Positions 1-5,218 of a stretch of 5,218 nucleotides of DNA are shown here, one piece after another. Position numbers and translations under genes: made by a program. This DNA is from an uncultured Eubacteriales bacterium (lineage in GTDB: Bacteria; Bacillota; Clostridia; UBA1381; UBA9506), in the NCBI GenBank assembly GCA_902478395.1, contig CABSKZ010000225.1:1-5218 (forward strand), read 5' to 3'. The notes beneath the pieces are model-generated. The model made no database searches. It was not told the origin of the DNA and worked only from the letters and a program-made list of their open reading frames with translations. Positions within the stretch are counted from its first letter, which is position 1, and each line of letters begins with the position of its first letter.

Positions 1-22
1 TCACTAAGCTCACCCTTCGTTT

Positions 23-41
23 CACTCGGCTTCGCCAAGTG
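23..41. repeat. Hairpin with one C/A mismatch near the left edge
   Basis: CACT 23-26 pairs with AGTG 38-41 and GGC 28-30 with GCC 34-36 around a TTC loop, with C27 opposite A37. On the minus strand that mismatch becomes a G.U pair, giving an unbroken 8-bp stem in RNA read in the direction of the SLH operon. CACT also occurs at 2-5, offering an alternative partner for 38-41. Confidence 0.5.
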
Positions 42-59
42 TTCATATTATACCACATT

Positions 60-83
60 CGCATTTTACGAAGGTAAAATGTG
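60..83. repeat. Hairpin with GAAG tetraloop
   Basis: CATTTTAC 62-69 pairs perfectly with GTAAAATG 74-81 around GAAG. The stem extends by one G.T pair (61/82) and one C-G pair (60/83). The G.T pair is tolerated only in a plus-strand RNA. It follows the ATTATACCA copy at 47-55. Confidence 0.7.
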
Positions 84-95
84 CGGCAGAGCCGC
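83..95. repeat. Short GC-rich hairpin
   Basis: GCGGC 83-87 pairs with GCCGC 91-95 around an AGA loop. It shares base 83 with the end of the neighbouring AT-rich hairpin (60-83), so the two stems abut. Confidence 0.55.
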
Positions 96-97
96 AA

Positions 98-117
98 GCA
101 AGCGGCCTGACGCTTGC
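98..117. repeat. 7-bp hairpin
   Basis: GCAAGCG 98-104 pairs perfectly with CGCTTGC 111-117 around a 6-base loop (GCCTGA). It lies directly after the 83-95 hairpin with two bases between. No T-run follows in either direction. Confidence 0.65.
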
Positions 118-136
118 CGAATGATGATTCAATGTT

Positions 137-202
137 CTCAAAAGCGAACGCGTTTGGCGTTCGGGCGGCGGAAAACGCCGCCGTTCATTAGAACCTTTTG
201 AG
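137..202. repeat. Four-way-junction (cloverleaf-like) inverted repeats
   Basis: The closing stem CTCAAAAG 137-144 / CTTTTGAG 195-202 (8 bp) encloses three hairpins placed end to end. They are CGAACGC 145-151 / GCGTTCG 157-163 with loop GTTTG, GGCGGCG 164-170 / CGCCGCC 176-182 with loop GAAAA, and GTTC 183-186 / GAAC 191-194 with loop ATTA. All stems are perfect and no base is left unpaired at the junction. A competing local hairpin, AACCT 192-196 / AGGTT 201-205, would break the closing stem. Confidence 0.75.
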
Positions 203-205
203 GTT

Positions 206-239
206 ATTATACCATAAATCCGAAGGATTTTGGTATAAT
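206..239. repeat. Hairpin bounded by inverted copies of ATTATACCA
   Basis: ATTATACCA 206-214 pairs with TGGTATAAT 231-239 (9 bp). After one bulged T (215), AAATCC 216-221 pairs with GGATTT 225-230 around a GAA loop. The outer arms use the 9-mer that also occurs at 47-55 and 329-337, so this hairpin has alternative partners on both sides. Confidence 0.8.
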
Positions 240-240
240 T

Positions 241-284
241 GCGCATGTGCGTTTCCGAACAACGTGAGGAAAATTCGCACGCGC
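241..284. repeat. Bulged hairpin, 14 bp in three helices
   Basis: GCGC 241-244 pairs with 281-284, GTGCG 247-251 with 276-280, and TTTCC 252-256 with 268-272. There is an AT bulge on the left, an ATT bulge on the right and an 11-base loop (257-267). Stacked helices interrupted by short bulges look more like a folded RNA than a plain palindrome, but there is no covariation to test this here. Confidence 0.6.
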
Positions 285-292
285 GATAGATT

Positions 293-304
293 CCTCGCCG
301 GAGG
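293..304. repeat. Short hairpin CCTC-GCCG-GAGG
   Basis: CCTC 293-296 pairs with GAGG 301-304 around GCCG. It is only 4 bp and could be chance alone. It is listed because it fills the gap between the bulged hairpin (241-284) and the 13-bp hairpin (306-335). Confidence 0.4.
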
Positions 305-305
305 C

Positions 306-335
306 GTATAATAAACGCTTTTGCGTTTATTATAC
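306..335. repeat. Perfect 13-bp hairpin with 4-base loop
   Basis: 306-318 (GTATAATAAACGC) is the exact reverse complement of 323-335, with loop TTTT on the plus strand (AAAA on the minus strand). It is the first strong structure downstream of the SLH stop codon, about 30 bases on. In neither direction is it followed by a T-tract, so it is not a standard intrinsic terminator. It could protect the mRNA 3' end or act with a terminator lying elsewhere. Confidence 0.85.
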
Positions 336-365
336 CACAAAACTCGTTCTTACGCCATATGATTT

Positions 366-3300
366 TTAGATTTCCAGCATTCTGCACAACATTTTTGCGG
401 CCTGCGCTCTTGTTGCATTTTGCCCTGGTGCGAAGCTGCCGTCATCCATTCCCGAAACCACACCCGCGTTTACCATCGCCCCAACCGCTTCCACAGCATA
501 GGAAGCGATAGCTTCCGAATCGGTAAATCCGGAAATTTCTCCTGCCGCCATGTTTTTGCCGGCTGCCGCAGCAGCGCGGTAGAGAATCACGGCCATATCC
601 TGACGTGAAATAGGCTGCCCCGTTCCAAACAGTCCGTTCCCTTCTCCATTGATAATGCCGTGCTTGACGCCGCTCGCGACATATGGATGGAACCAGTCTC
701 CATCCGTTACATCCGCAAAATCGGCAGTGGCGGATTCGTCGAAAAGCCCAAAGGCCATAACGACCAGTTTGGTAAATTCTTCACGCGTAATGCTGTCATT
801 CGGACGGAATTTTACGTCGCGGCTCACGATTCCTTTATCCGCCAACGTATTGATGTACCCTGCTGCCCATTCCGCCTCGTTCAAGTCTGTAAAGCTCTGT
901 TCTGTGACGTTGTCCGGCTCCAGCGTTTCCGACGGAACCGTCACGTTGACAGAGGGCCCCCGGCTTCCGGAGGAACCTGAGGATGACCCGCCGCCTCCGC
1001 CGCTCCCGCCGGAACCAGTCCCTTTCACCGGAACGTTATAGCGTATCTCTTTCGAGACGTCCTCACACGTAAACACAGCAGTCAAAGAAACCGTTACAGT
1101 TCCTCCGGACGGTCGTGACACAATTCCCGTATTGCTCAAAACATCCGGATTGCTGCTCGTCCATGCGACAGACGACCCATATTTTCCTTTCACCGGCAGT
1201 TCCACATTTCCTGTTACGGCGCTTGCCGGCATCTTCAGCCACTCGATATCCTTATCTACGGTCTTCTCCGCGGTGTAGCTTTCCAACACCGTCACCGGAA
1301 ATTGCTTCGTTACCGTGGTCAACCCTTTGCTGATGGTCGCGGTCAGCGTCACAGAAGTGTTCTCGGCACCGCGCGTGACAACCGCCTGGCTGCCGGAAAT
1401 TTTGAGCGCGCCGTTGTCGGACTGCCAGGAAACCGTTGTGCCAGAAATTTCAGTCGGCAGCGTAAAGTCTACCATAATTTCATCTGGATAAGGTGTATAA
1501 TCCCCGATGTCCAATTTGTTTTTCACTTCTTCCACCAATGGGGCGTCCGCGCTCGCGACCAGATTTGTACTGTGCGTCAGGAAGAGCTCTCTGTTGTAGT
1601 GATCTTGTGCGGTCACTGTCAGCTTATACTCCCCATCCGCTGCACAAGTTATTTCTCCCGTCTGCTGGTCTACCGTTACATTTCCTTCCGCTTCGACTGC
1701 AAAATACGGGTTATAGGTTGCATCCAGGTCGATATATTTTCCATTGGATTTCACCCGGATATGATACCCTGTTGCTTCCCCCGGCAAAACCGCGGATTTG
1801 TCCAGCACAAGCTGGATGTCCTCAAAACCTATCGCCTTGCTGATTTCAATGTTGTCAAACTGCACCTTTGTGCTCTGCATGCCGAGCATGGTAGTCCCCG
1901 GAGTCATCTCCGCTGAAGTTCTCACCGATGTATCCGCAAGAATACGGGAACCATCCATCGCCGCGTAGTATGCCGTGTTGCCTGCCAACGCTGCTGAAAA
2001 ACGGTAAAACTTATCAAAGGTTCTCCCCGAAGTATTCAGCATTCCAATATTTGCCCGGCTTTCCGCAAGGTAGGTCCATTTTCCCATATCGTTACTGCTA
2101 GGCGCCGAAGCGATAAAAAGCTTATCGCGCGTTGGGGATGGCAGGCCGTTGATATTTCCGGTTGCCAAATCACAGCGGCATACATCCGTGTGCATAAACC
2201 GGTAACTGCCCGATGCGCCTTTTCTCAGCCCCACAGAAACCTGGGAGTTGTTCGTCGCGTTCGCGCCAAGCTGCTTCATATCATATTCCACAATATACTG
2301 GTCAAGATTATCTGGTCCAAATCCATCCGTTCCCAATACTAGGCCTAGAGAATCCACCTCGTACACCATGGAGTCCTCCCCCTGTACGATATTGAATCTG
2401 CTGGCGTTGGCTGAAGGGAAAAATCCCGCGTCAATCCCTGTGGTTTCTTCAAAATCCTGTGTATATACAGTGCCCAACTTAATAATGATATCGCGCTCAG
2501 GCGGCTGTTTGGCTTTCACAACCGCGGAGAAATCCCGGCTGTCGCTCACCCCGTTTCTCGAAACTGTTGCGGTCAGTGTCACCTGCGCGTCTGGTGAATC
2601 AACAGCGGGCCTTGTCACGATGGCCTTCTCCCCACTGATGCGAATGGCACTGTTGTCCGATTCCCAGGAAACCGAAGTACGGTTCAGCCCTTCCAGAGGC
2701 AACTGAAAATCTTCTGTGACGTTTAACAAATCTACGCCTTCTATCTCCAGCTGCGTCTTCGCCTCTTCCACTGCCTCCGCGTCAGTCTTTCCGCGAATTT
2801 CAAAATCACTGGAAAGACTGCTGTCAGCATCATAGTAATCAGCCGCAGAGACTGTTACGATATATGGACCATCCCCTGTCGCCGTTATGCTTCCATTTTC
2901 CGCATCTATGGTCAAATTTCCTGCGGCACAGCTAAACTGAAAGCCGGTGTTTCTCTCCTTCGGCAGGTTATGCCATGTTCCTTCCGCATCCTTTAAGCGA
3001 ACAGTAAATGCCGTTGTACTGCCGTTTTCCAGTTCCGCATTCTCTGCCAAAATCCCCAGTTCCGTAACAAACAGCCCTTCATACATCACAATATTGTCAA
3101 TCTTCATATTGGTGTTATGTCCGCTGAAAATCATTTTTCCAGCCGCCGGAAGCTCCGTTTTTCCGAAATCGGAAAGAGGCGTAACCAGTGAAGACACCAC
3201 ACCGCCGTCCTGCCTGCTTCTGAGCTGTAAATAGGCGTTGTCCTTCACAACAGCGGCAGAAAACCGATATGCCTCGGCCCAGCTTCTCGGTGTTCTGTCA

Positions 3301-3845
3301 AGGATTCCGATGTCCGGCCCGCCCATTTGCGGAACAACCCATTTCGATACATCCGATGACCCGGTCGTATAGCCGATGCTGGTACGGTCCCGCAAAGGGG
3401 CGGCGTCAAAAGCGCCTGTAGCGTCATTATATTTCACAATATCATGGTAACCAAACCGCAGGTTCGGCTTTGTTCCAGACTCTGCCAGCAAGCCCACGGA
3501 AAAGGAGTTGCTGCTGTTCCCTGTTGCAGCCATCAGCTGTGCGTCAAATTCCACAATCGGGTTTGCCACACTTGGCCCGATGCCGGCTGCCAGCTGGTCT
3601 ACCTTTTCCATCCGGTTCACGCTGTAGTAGTGGTTGCGGTCCTCTTCCTCCACTGTGTAGCCTGCCGTGGAGGTATAAGCGGCGTCTATCTCATTCGCTG
3701 TTTCAAAATCCTGACTATAAATGATATTTCCCGGAAGAACGATGCCCTCTGTGTTTACCGGCTCCTCCGCCAAGGCCGGAAGGCCTGATAGGAGCAATCC
3801 GGCAAGAAAAATACTGGAAATTTTCGTTTTGATGTTCTTTTTCAT
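366..3845 (-). CDS. Secreted multi-modular SLH-anchored surface protein with duplicated jelly-roll and Ig-like modules
   Basis: This is a complete 1159-residue protein. The ATG at 3843-3845 is fixed by AGGAGG seven bases upstream and by the signal peptide that follows: basic MKKNIKTK, a hydrophobic core, and ALA|EE with likely cleavage after A26. Two homologous units follow. Unit 1 (about 39-446) and unit 2 (about 457-858) each have a concanavalin A/LamG-like jelly-roll (43-256; 461-670), opening with YSQDFE or YTQDFE and closing with a K-I-D-N-I or Q-F-D-N-I strand. Each then has an Ig-like domain and an 'atrophied' bacterial Ig domain (aBig type) centred on VSWESDN (W394) or VSWQSDN (W807). 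A third Ig copy has VAWTSSN (W895). A Gly/Ser linker (942-963) leads to three SLH modules (985-1034, 1043-1091, 1107-1157) with TREE, SRQD and TRAQ at the TRAE position. SLH modules bind pyruvylated secondary cell-wall polymer. The jelly-rolls are candidate glycan-binding domains, which is inference. No catalytic domain was found, so a surface lectin or scaffold fits best. Confidence 0.95.
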   Translation of the reverse strand: MKKNIKTKISSIFLAGLLLSGLPALAEEPVNTEGIVLPGNIIYSQDFETANEIDAAYTSTAGYTVEEEDRNHYYSVNRMEKVDQLAAGIGPSVANPIVEFDAQLMAATGNSSNSFSVGLLAESGTKPNLRFGYHDIVKYNDATGAFDAAPLRDRTSIGYTTGSSDVSKWVVPQMGGPDIGILDRTPRSWAEAYRFSAAVVKDNAYLQLRSRQDGGVVSSLVTPLSDFGKTELPAAGKMIFSGHNTNMKIDNIVMYEGLFVTELGILAENAELENGSTTAFTVRLKDAEGTWHNLPKERNTGFQFSCAAGNLTIDAENGSITATGDGPYIVTVSAADYYDADSSLSSDFEIRGKTDAEAVEEAKTQLEIEGVDLLNVTEDFQLPLEGLNRTSVSWESDNSAIRISGEKAIVTRPAVDSPDAQVTLTATVSRNGVSDSRDFSAVVKAKQPPERDIIIKLGTVYTQDFEETTGIDAGFFPSANASRFNIVQGEDSMVYEVDSLGLVLGTDGFGPDNLDQYIVEYDMKQLGANATNNSQVSVGLRKGASGSYRFMHTDVCRCDLATGNINGLPSPTRDKLFIASAPSSNDMGKWTYLAESRANIGMLNTSGRTFDKFYRFSAALAGNTAYYAAMDGSRILADTSVRTSAEMTPGTTMLGMQSTKVQFDNIEISKAIGFEDIQLVLDKSAVLPGEATGYHIRVKSNGKYIDLDATYNPYFAVEAEGNVTVDQQTGEITCAADGEYKLTVTAQDHYNRELFLTHSTNLVASADAPLVEEVKNKLDIGDYTPYPDEIMVDFTLPTEISGTTVSWQSDNGALKISGSQAVVTRGAENTSVTLTATISKGLTTVTKQFPVTVLESYTAEKTVDKDIEWLKMPASAVTGNVELPVKGKYGSSVAWTSSNPDVLSNTGIVSRPSGGTVTVSLTAVFTCEDVSKEIRYNVPVKGTGSGGSGGGGGSSSGSSGSRGPSVNVTVPSETLEPDNVTEQSFTDLNEAEWAAGYINTLADKGIVSRDVKFRPNDSITREEFTKLVVMAFGLFDESATADFADVTDGDWFHPYVASGVKHGIINGEGNGLFGTGQPISRQDMAVILYRAAAAAGKNMAAGEISGFTDSEAIASYAVEAVGAMVNAGVVSGMDDGSFAPGQNATRAQAAKMLCRMLEI
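369..893 (-). other. Triple SLH cell-wall anchor (residues 985-1159)
   Basis: Three consecutive SLH modules start at F985-TDL, F1043-ADV and F1107-TDS. Each has the expected downstream aromatic or Tyr residue, a KGI/HGI/AGV segment (1004, 1062, 1127) and a F-x-P or G-x-P element before the TRAE-type motif. The motif residues are T1020-REE, S1080-RQD and T1145-RAQ, so the arginine is kept in all three. The array ends within two residues of the stop codon, the usual position for a C-terminal SLH anchor. Confidence 0.95.
957..1022 (-). other. Gly/Ser-rich linker separating the Ig-like region from the SLH anchor (residues 942-963)
   Basis: A 22-residue low-complexity stretch made almost only of Gly and Ser, including five consecutive Gly (949-953), followed by a Pro/Val/Thr/Glu-rich spacer to residue 984. 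Flexible linkers of this kind commonly sit between SLH anchors and displayed domains and would let the modules reach away from the wall. Confidence 0.85.
1272..2477 (-). repeat. Protein-level repeat unit 2 (residues ~457-858): jelly-roll + Ig-like + aBig-like
   Basis: The second copy of the unit, in the same module order as copy 1. The jelly-roll spans about 461-670, the Ig-like domain about 671-766 (ending around LTVTAQDHY), and the aBig-like domain about 768-858 with W807. An additional single aBig-like domain (859-941, VAWTSSN at W895) follows without a jelly-roll of its own, so the architecture is two full units plus one orphan Ig domain. Confidence 0.8.
2508..3731 (-). repeat. Protein-level repeat unit 1 (residues ~39-446): jelly-roll + Ig-like + aBig-like
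   Basis: The first copy of a unit of about 413 residues. Shared landmarks with copy 2 are Y43-SQDFE / Y461-TQDFE, PIVEFDAQL / YIVEYDMKQL, SVGL in both, IGILDRTPR / IGMLNTSGR, YRFSAA in both, the D-N-I strand at 250-252 / 664-666, and VSWESDN / VSWQSDN at W394 / W807. The constant offset of 413-418 residues argues for duplication of the whole three-module block. It is diverged at DNA level, so the duplication is not recent. Confidence 0.8.
3768..3845 (-). other. Sec signal peptide of the SLH protein (residues 1-26)
   Basis: Residues 1-8 carry four lysines, residues 9-22 form a hydrophobic core (ISSIFLAGLLLSGL), and PALA|EEP meets the small-residue rule at -3 and -1. There is no lipobox cysteine, so this is an ordinary signal-peptidase I substrate and not a lipoprotein. 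Surface attachment is then provided by the C-terminal SLH modules. Confidence 0.9.
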
Positions 3846-3850
3846 GCGAT

Positions 3851-3858
3851 TCCCTCCT
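3851..3858 (-). promoter_or_regulatory. Ribosome binding site of the SLH gene, overlapping the upstream stop codon
   Basis: On the minus strand the sequence reads TAGGAGGGAATCGCATG. AGGAGG (3853-3858) is a full Shine-Dalgarno match seven bases before the ATG, and its first two bases are the AG of the upstream gene's TAG stop. Ribosomes finishing the upstream gene therefore stop on the initiation site of the next, the usual arrangement for translational coupling. No promoter fits into the 11-base gap, so the SLH gene depends on transcription from upstream of the window unless an internal promoter lies in the upstream coding region. Confidence 0.9.
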
Positions 3859-5218
3859 ATCGGTAAACGACGACCGTCGTTGGAATGTAATTATACAGCC
3901 TGGTAAATACAATATCGTCCACGCAAATGTCGTCCGCCGTGCCAACGACCGCACGCTTCGCGGCTTTGTTGTAGATGTATACCCTCGTCTTAGAGTCCAT
4001 CGTCGCATGCCGCCATTTTTTTAAGTCGGCCGCAGAATCCTGCGTACCAACCCCACCAATCGATAAGGTCAGCCCATTGATGTCCTTCACCTTACCATAG
4101 ACCGTGTGCAGGTATGTCAGCGGCGCATCATTATTTTCATCAACAGCCGCAGAGCCAGGCAGTGTTTCACCGAACTTTTCCGGCAGCGGATTGGCGCGGA
4201 ACAATACCGTAAACGACCGAATCTGCCCCTTTGTATTCGCACTGTATTGAATAATGTCGCCCGGTAATAAATCTTTAATACTAATATCCTTGAAACTCCA
4301 GCTGTCCTGAGCTTCACAAACCAGGGTGTCATCCTTCGCCTCTACCGCTGTCAGATTATTTTCAGCGGCTATCTGCAATTTAACGGTCGGTTCCCCGCCG
4401 CTGGTAATGGCCTGCATCACCCCTGTCACCAGCACAGGCTCCCGGCGCTGCATATCTTCATCCATCGTCGTGACACCGCCGCTCGTGCTTTCATAAATCA
4501 CCATTGCACCAACAGATCGGTCCTCTTTTGCATCATATAATTTGAAATTTTCGTATGAAATATCTGTGGAAAGAGTATTCAAACCGCCCGCGGAATAATC
4601 TCTGTCTCTTATACACGCCATTTGATTCTCATACGGTACACGGAAAATTGTCGTTCCGGAACCTGCCCGGTAATTAATTCCAATGTTATATTTATAAATA
4701 CGTATCTTCGTATTCACAACATCTTTATCCAGAGAAAACGCCTCTGTATTGATCCCATCTCCCGTCGCATCTACCGCTGTTTTAATCTGAGAAAGCTCTC
4801 CATTTTCATTCTGGCGGTAGAGGATCAGCTGGCGGATAACTTCTCCTGCATTAGCCAGACCACATTGTGAATCCAGTAAATTCTTTTCCGGAATCATCAT
4901 ATCATTCACTCGGAGCTTATCCGGACACTCCGCAATAAATATATTGCCCTCCTGCGAAAGAATTTTCAGTCTCACATCTCCCGCTATGCCTTCAGAAGTT
5001 TGGATACCCATTAAAAATCCGTACTTGTCTATCTCGGAAATGCTTGTCAGCTTCACCAGTTTTCCACTGTAGCTAATAGACGCCGAATAGCTGTTGCCCA
5101 CCGTGAAGTTTTCATTTTTGAAATAGGCCGATTTCCGGTAAGCCTTATCCCCAATCGTGATGTACTGTCCGCTGTCCTCCGTCAAAACGCCGGAAACACG
5201 CGCCGGTGAGCAATATAG
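3857..5218 (-). CDS. Beta-rich, probably exported S-layer-associated protein (3' part; start lies outside the window)
   Basis: The frame is open from the right edge to a TAG at 3857-3859, giving 453 residues with the N-terminus missing. A TTG at 5183-5185 could be read as a start, but it has no ribosome binding site and in-frame coding (RVSGVL before TEDSGQYITIG) continues upstream, so I treat it as internal. The fragment alternates short beta strands with turns and has no membrane segment. Visible elements, numbered from the window edge, are a small barrel-like stretch at 7-60, YGFLMGI at 66, IRQLILYRQNENGE at 128, GDIIQYSANTKGQI at 320-333 followed by FTVLF, and a final module from about 371 ending in VVVYR. 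From memory, similar motifs occur in the C-terminal halves of clostridial proteins with N-terminal SLH modules. I infer a cell-wall-anchored protein whose SLH region is off-window. No catalytic motif is recognised and the function is unknown. It is the upstream partner of the SLH gene 11 bases downstream. Confidence 0.85.
   Translation of the reverse strand, partial: LYCSPARVSGVLTEDSGQYITIGDKAYRKSAYFKNENFTVGNSYSASISYSGKLVKLTSISEIDKYGFLMGIQTSEGIAGDVRLKILSQEGNIFIAECPDKLRVNDMMIPEKNLLDSQCGLANAGEVIRQLILYRQNENGELSQIKTAVDATGDGINTEAFSLDKDVVNTKIRIYKYNIGINYRAGSGTTIFRVPYENQMACIRDRDYSAGGLNTLSTDISYENFKLYDAKEDRSVGAMVIYESTSGGVTTMDEDMQRREPVLVTGVMQAITSGGEPTVKLQIAAENNLTAVEAKDDTLVCEAQDSWSFKDISIKDLLPGDIIQYSANTKGQIRSFTVLFRANPLPEKFGETLPGSAAVDENNDAPLTYLHTVYGKVKDINGLTLSIGGVGTQDSAADLKKWRHATMDSKTRVYIYNKAAKRAVVGTADDICVDDIVFTRLYNYIPTTVVVYR

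Larger units (their letters stand above)
1..365. other. Gene-free, hairpin-dense intergenic region downstream of the SLH gene
   Basis: No credible coding sequence is present. The one open frame crossing it (minus strand, 43-387) has no ribosome binding site, runs through the palindromes and overlaps the end of the SLH gene. The region is packed with inverted repeats: 23-41, 60-83, 83-95, 98-117, a four-armed structure at 137-202, then 206-239, 241-284, 293-304 and 306-335. From 137 to 335 few bases lie outside a possible stem. It would be the 3' UTR if operon transcription continues past the stop at 366. The strand of any RNA is unclear: the 23-41 stem is better on the minus strand (G.U instead of C.A), the 60-83 stem on the plus strand. 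Candidates are a structured non-coding RNA or a cluster of small palindromic repeats. Confidence 0.7.

Noticed and set aside
137..202. A tRNA or tRNA-like gene suggested by the cloverleaf
   Set aside because: Arm and loop sizes do not fit: there is no 7-base anticodon loop, no T-loop GTTCRA in position, no CCA-type end, and no unpaired linkers. The resemblance is only in having four arms.
206..239. TGGTATAAT copies as functional promoters
   Set aside because: No copy has a TTGACA-like -35 at suitable spacing on its strand, and each can also serve as a hairpin arm. Kept as a finding about a repeated motif, not annotated as promoters.
306..335. Intrinsic terminator for the SLH operon
   Set aside because: The hairpin is excellent, but the bases after it on the minus strand are GCCTCCGG, with no T-tract.
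1..365. CRISPR array
   Set aside because: The only direct repeat is a 9-mer at uneven spacing (159 and 123 bases), too short and too irregular for repeat-spacer units.
43..387. Minus-strand open frame of 114 codons across the hairpin block
   Set aside because: It has no ribosome binding site, overlaps the end of the SLH gene in another frame, and its protein is a basic, Arg/Cys/Ser-rich translation of palindromes with no domain character.
649..1041. Plus-strand open frames inside the SLH gene, including a proline-rich C-terminus
   Set aside because: These are antisense to the Gly/Ser linker and SLH codons; the Pro run is simply the complement of the Gly codons. No independent start signals.
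3715..4008. Minus-strand 97-codon frame spanning the junction of the two genes
   Set aside because: It overlaps both well-supported genes in another frame, and its Arg-rich product looks like an out-of-frame translation.
5183..5185. TTG as the true start of the upstream gene
   Set aside because: There is no Shine-Dalgarno upstream and the frame stays open to the window edge with sequence (RVSGVL) that continues the same strand pattern.

Overview
The window reads as cell-surface accessory DNA from a Gram-positive anaerobe with an S-layer, most likely a member of the Clostridia (Bacillota). The grounds are a 1159-residue secreted protein ending in three S-layer homology (SLH) modules, a strong AGGAGG ribosome binding site, and roughly balanced base composition. 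Gut Clostridia with many SLH proteins (for example Monoglobus-like lineages) are a plausible home, but that is a guess.

Both genes lie on the minus strand and read right to left. At the right edge (3857-5218) is the 3' part of a long gene whose start is outside the window. Its product is rich in beta strand and has no recognisable catalytic site. Its short motifs resemble the C-terminal parts of other clostridial SLH proteins. Eleven bases later comes the complete SLH gene (366-3845). Its ribosome binding site overlaps the upstream stop codon, so the two are almost certainly co-transcribed and probably translationally coupled. The second protein has a signal peptide, two copies of a unit of about 413 residues (jelly-roll module, Ig-like module, 'atrophied' bacterial Ig module), a third Ig-like module, a Gly/Ser linker and the SLH anchor. 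No enzyme domain is visible. The simplest reading is two exported cell-wall-associated proteins, at least one of which displays candidate carbohydrate-binding modules on the surface.

The left end (1-365) has no credible gene but is far from empty. It is a dense run of perfect or near-perfect hairpins. It includes a 66-base segment that folds on paper into a gapless four-way junction, a 13-bp perfect hairpin, and three direct plus one inverted copy of ATTATACCA (TGGTATAAT on the other strand, resembling an extended -10). None of the hairpins has the T-tract of an ordinary intrinsic terminator. This could be a structured RNA, the 3' UTR of the SLH operon, or a cluster of small palindromic mobile repeats. 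It is the most unusual part of the window. No tRNA, rRNA, CRISPR array, transposase or operon promoter was seen.
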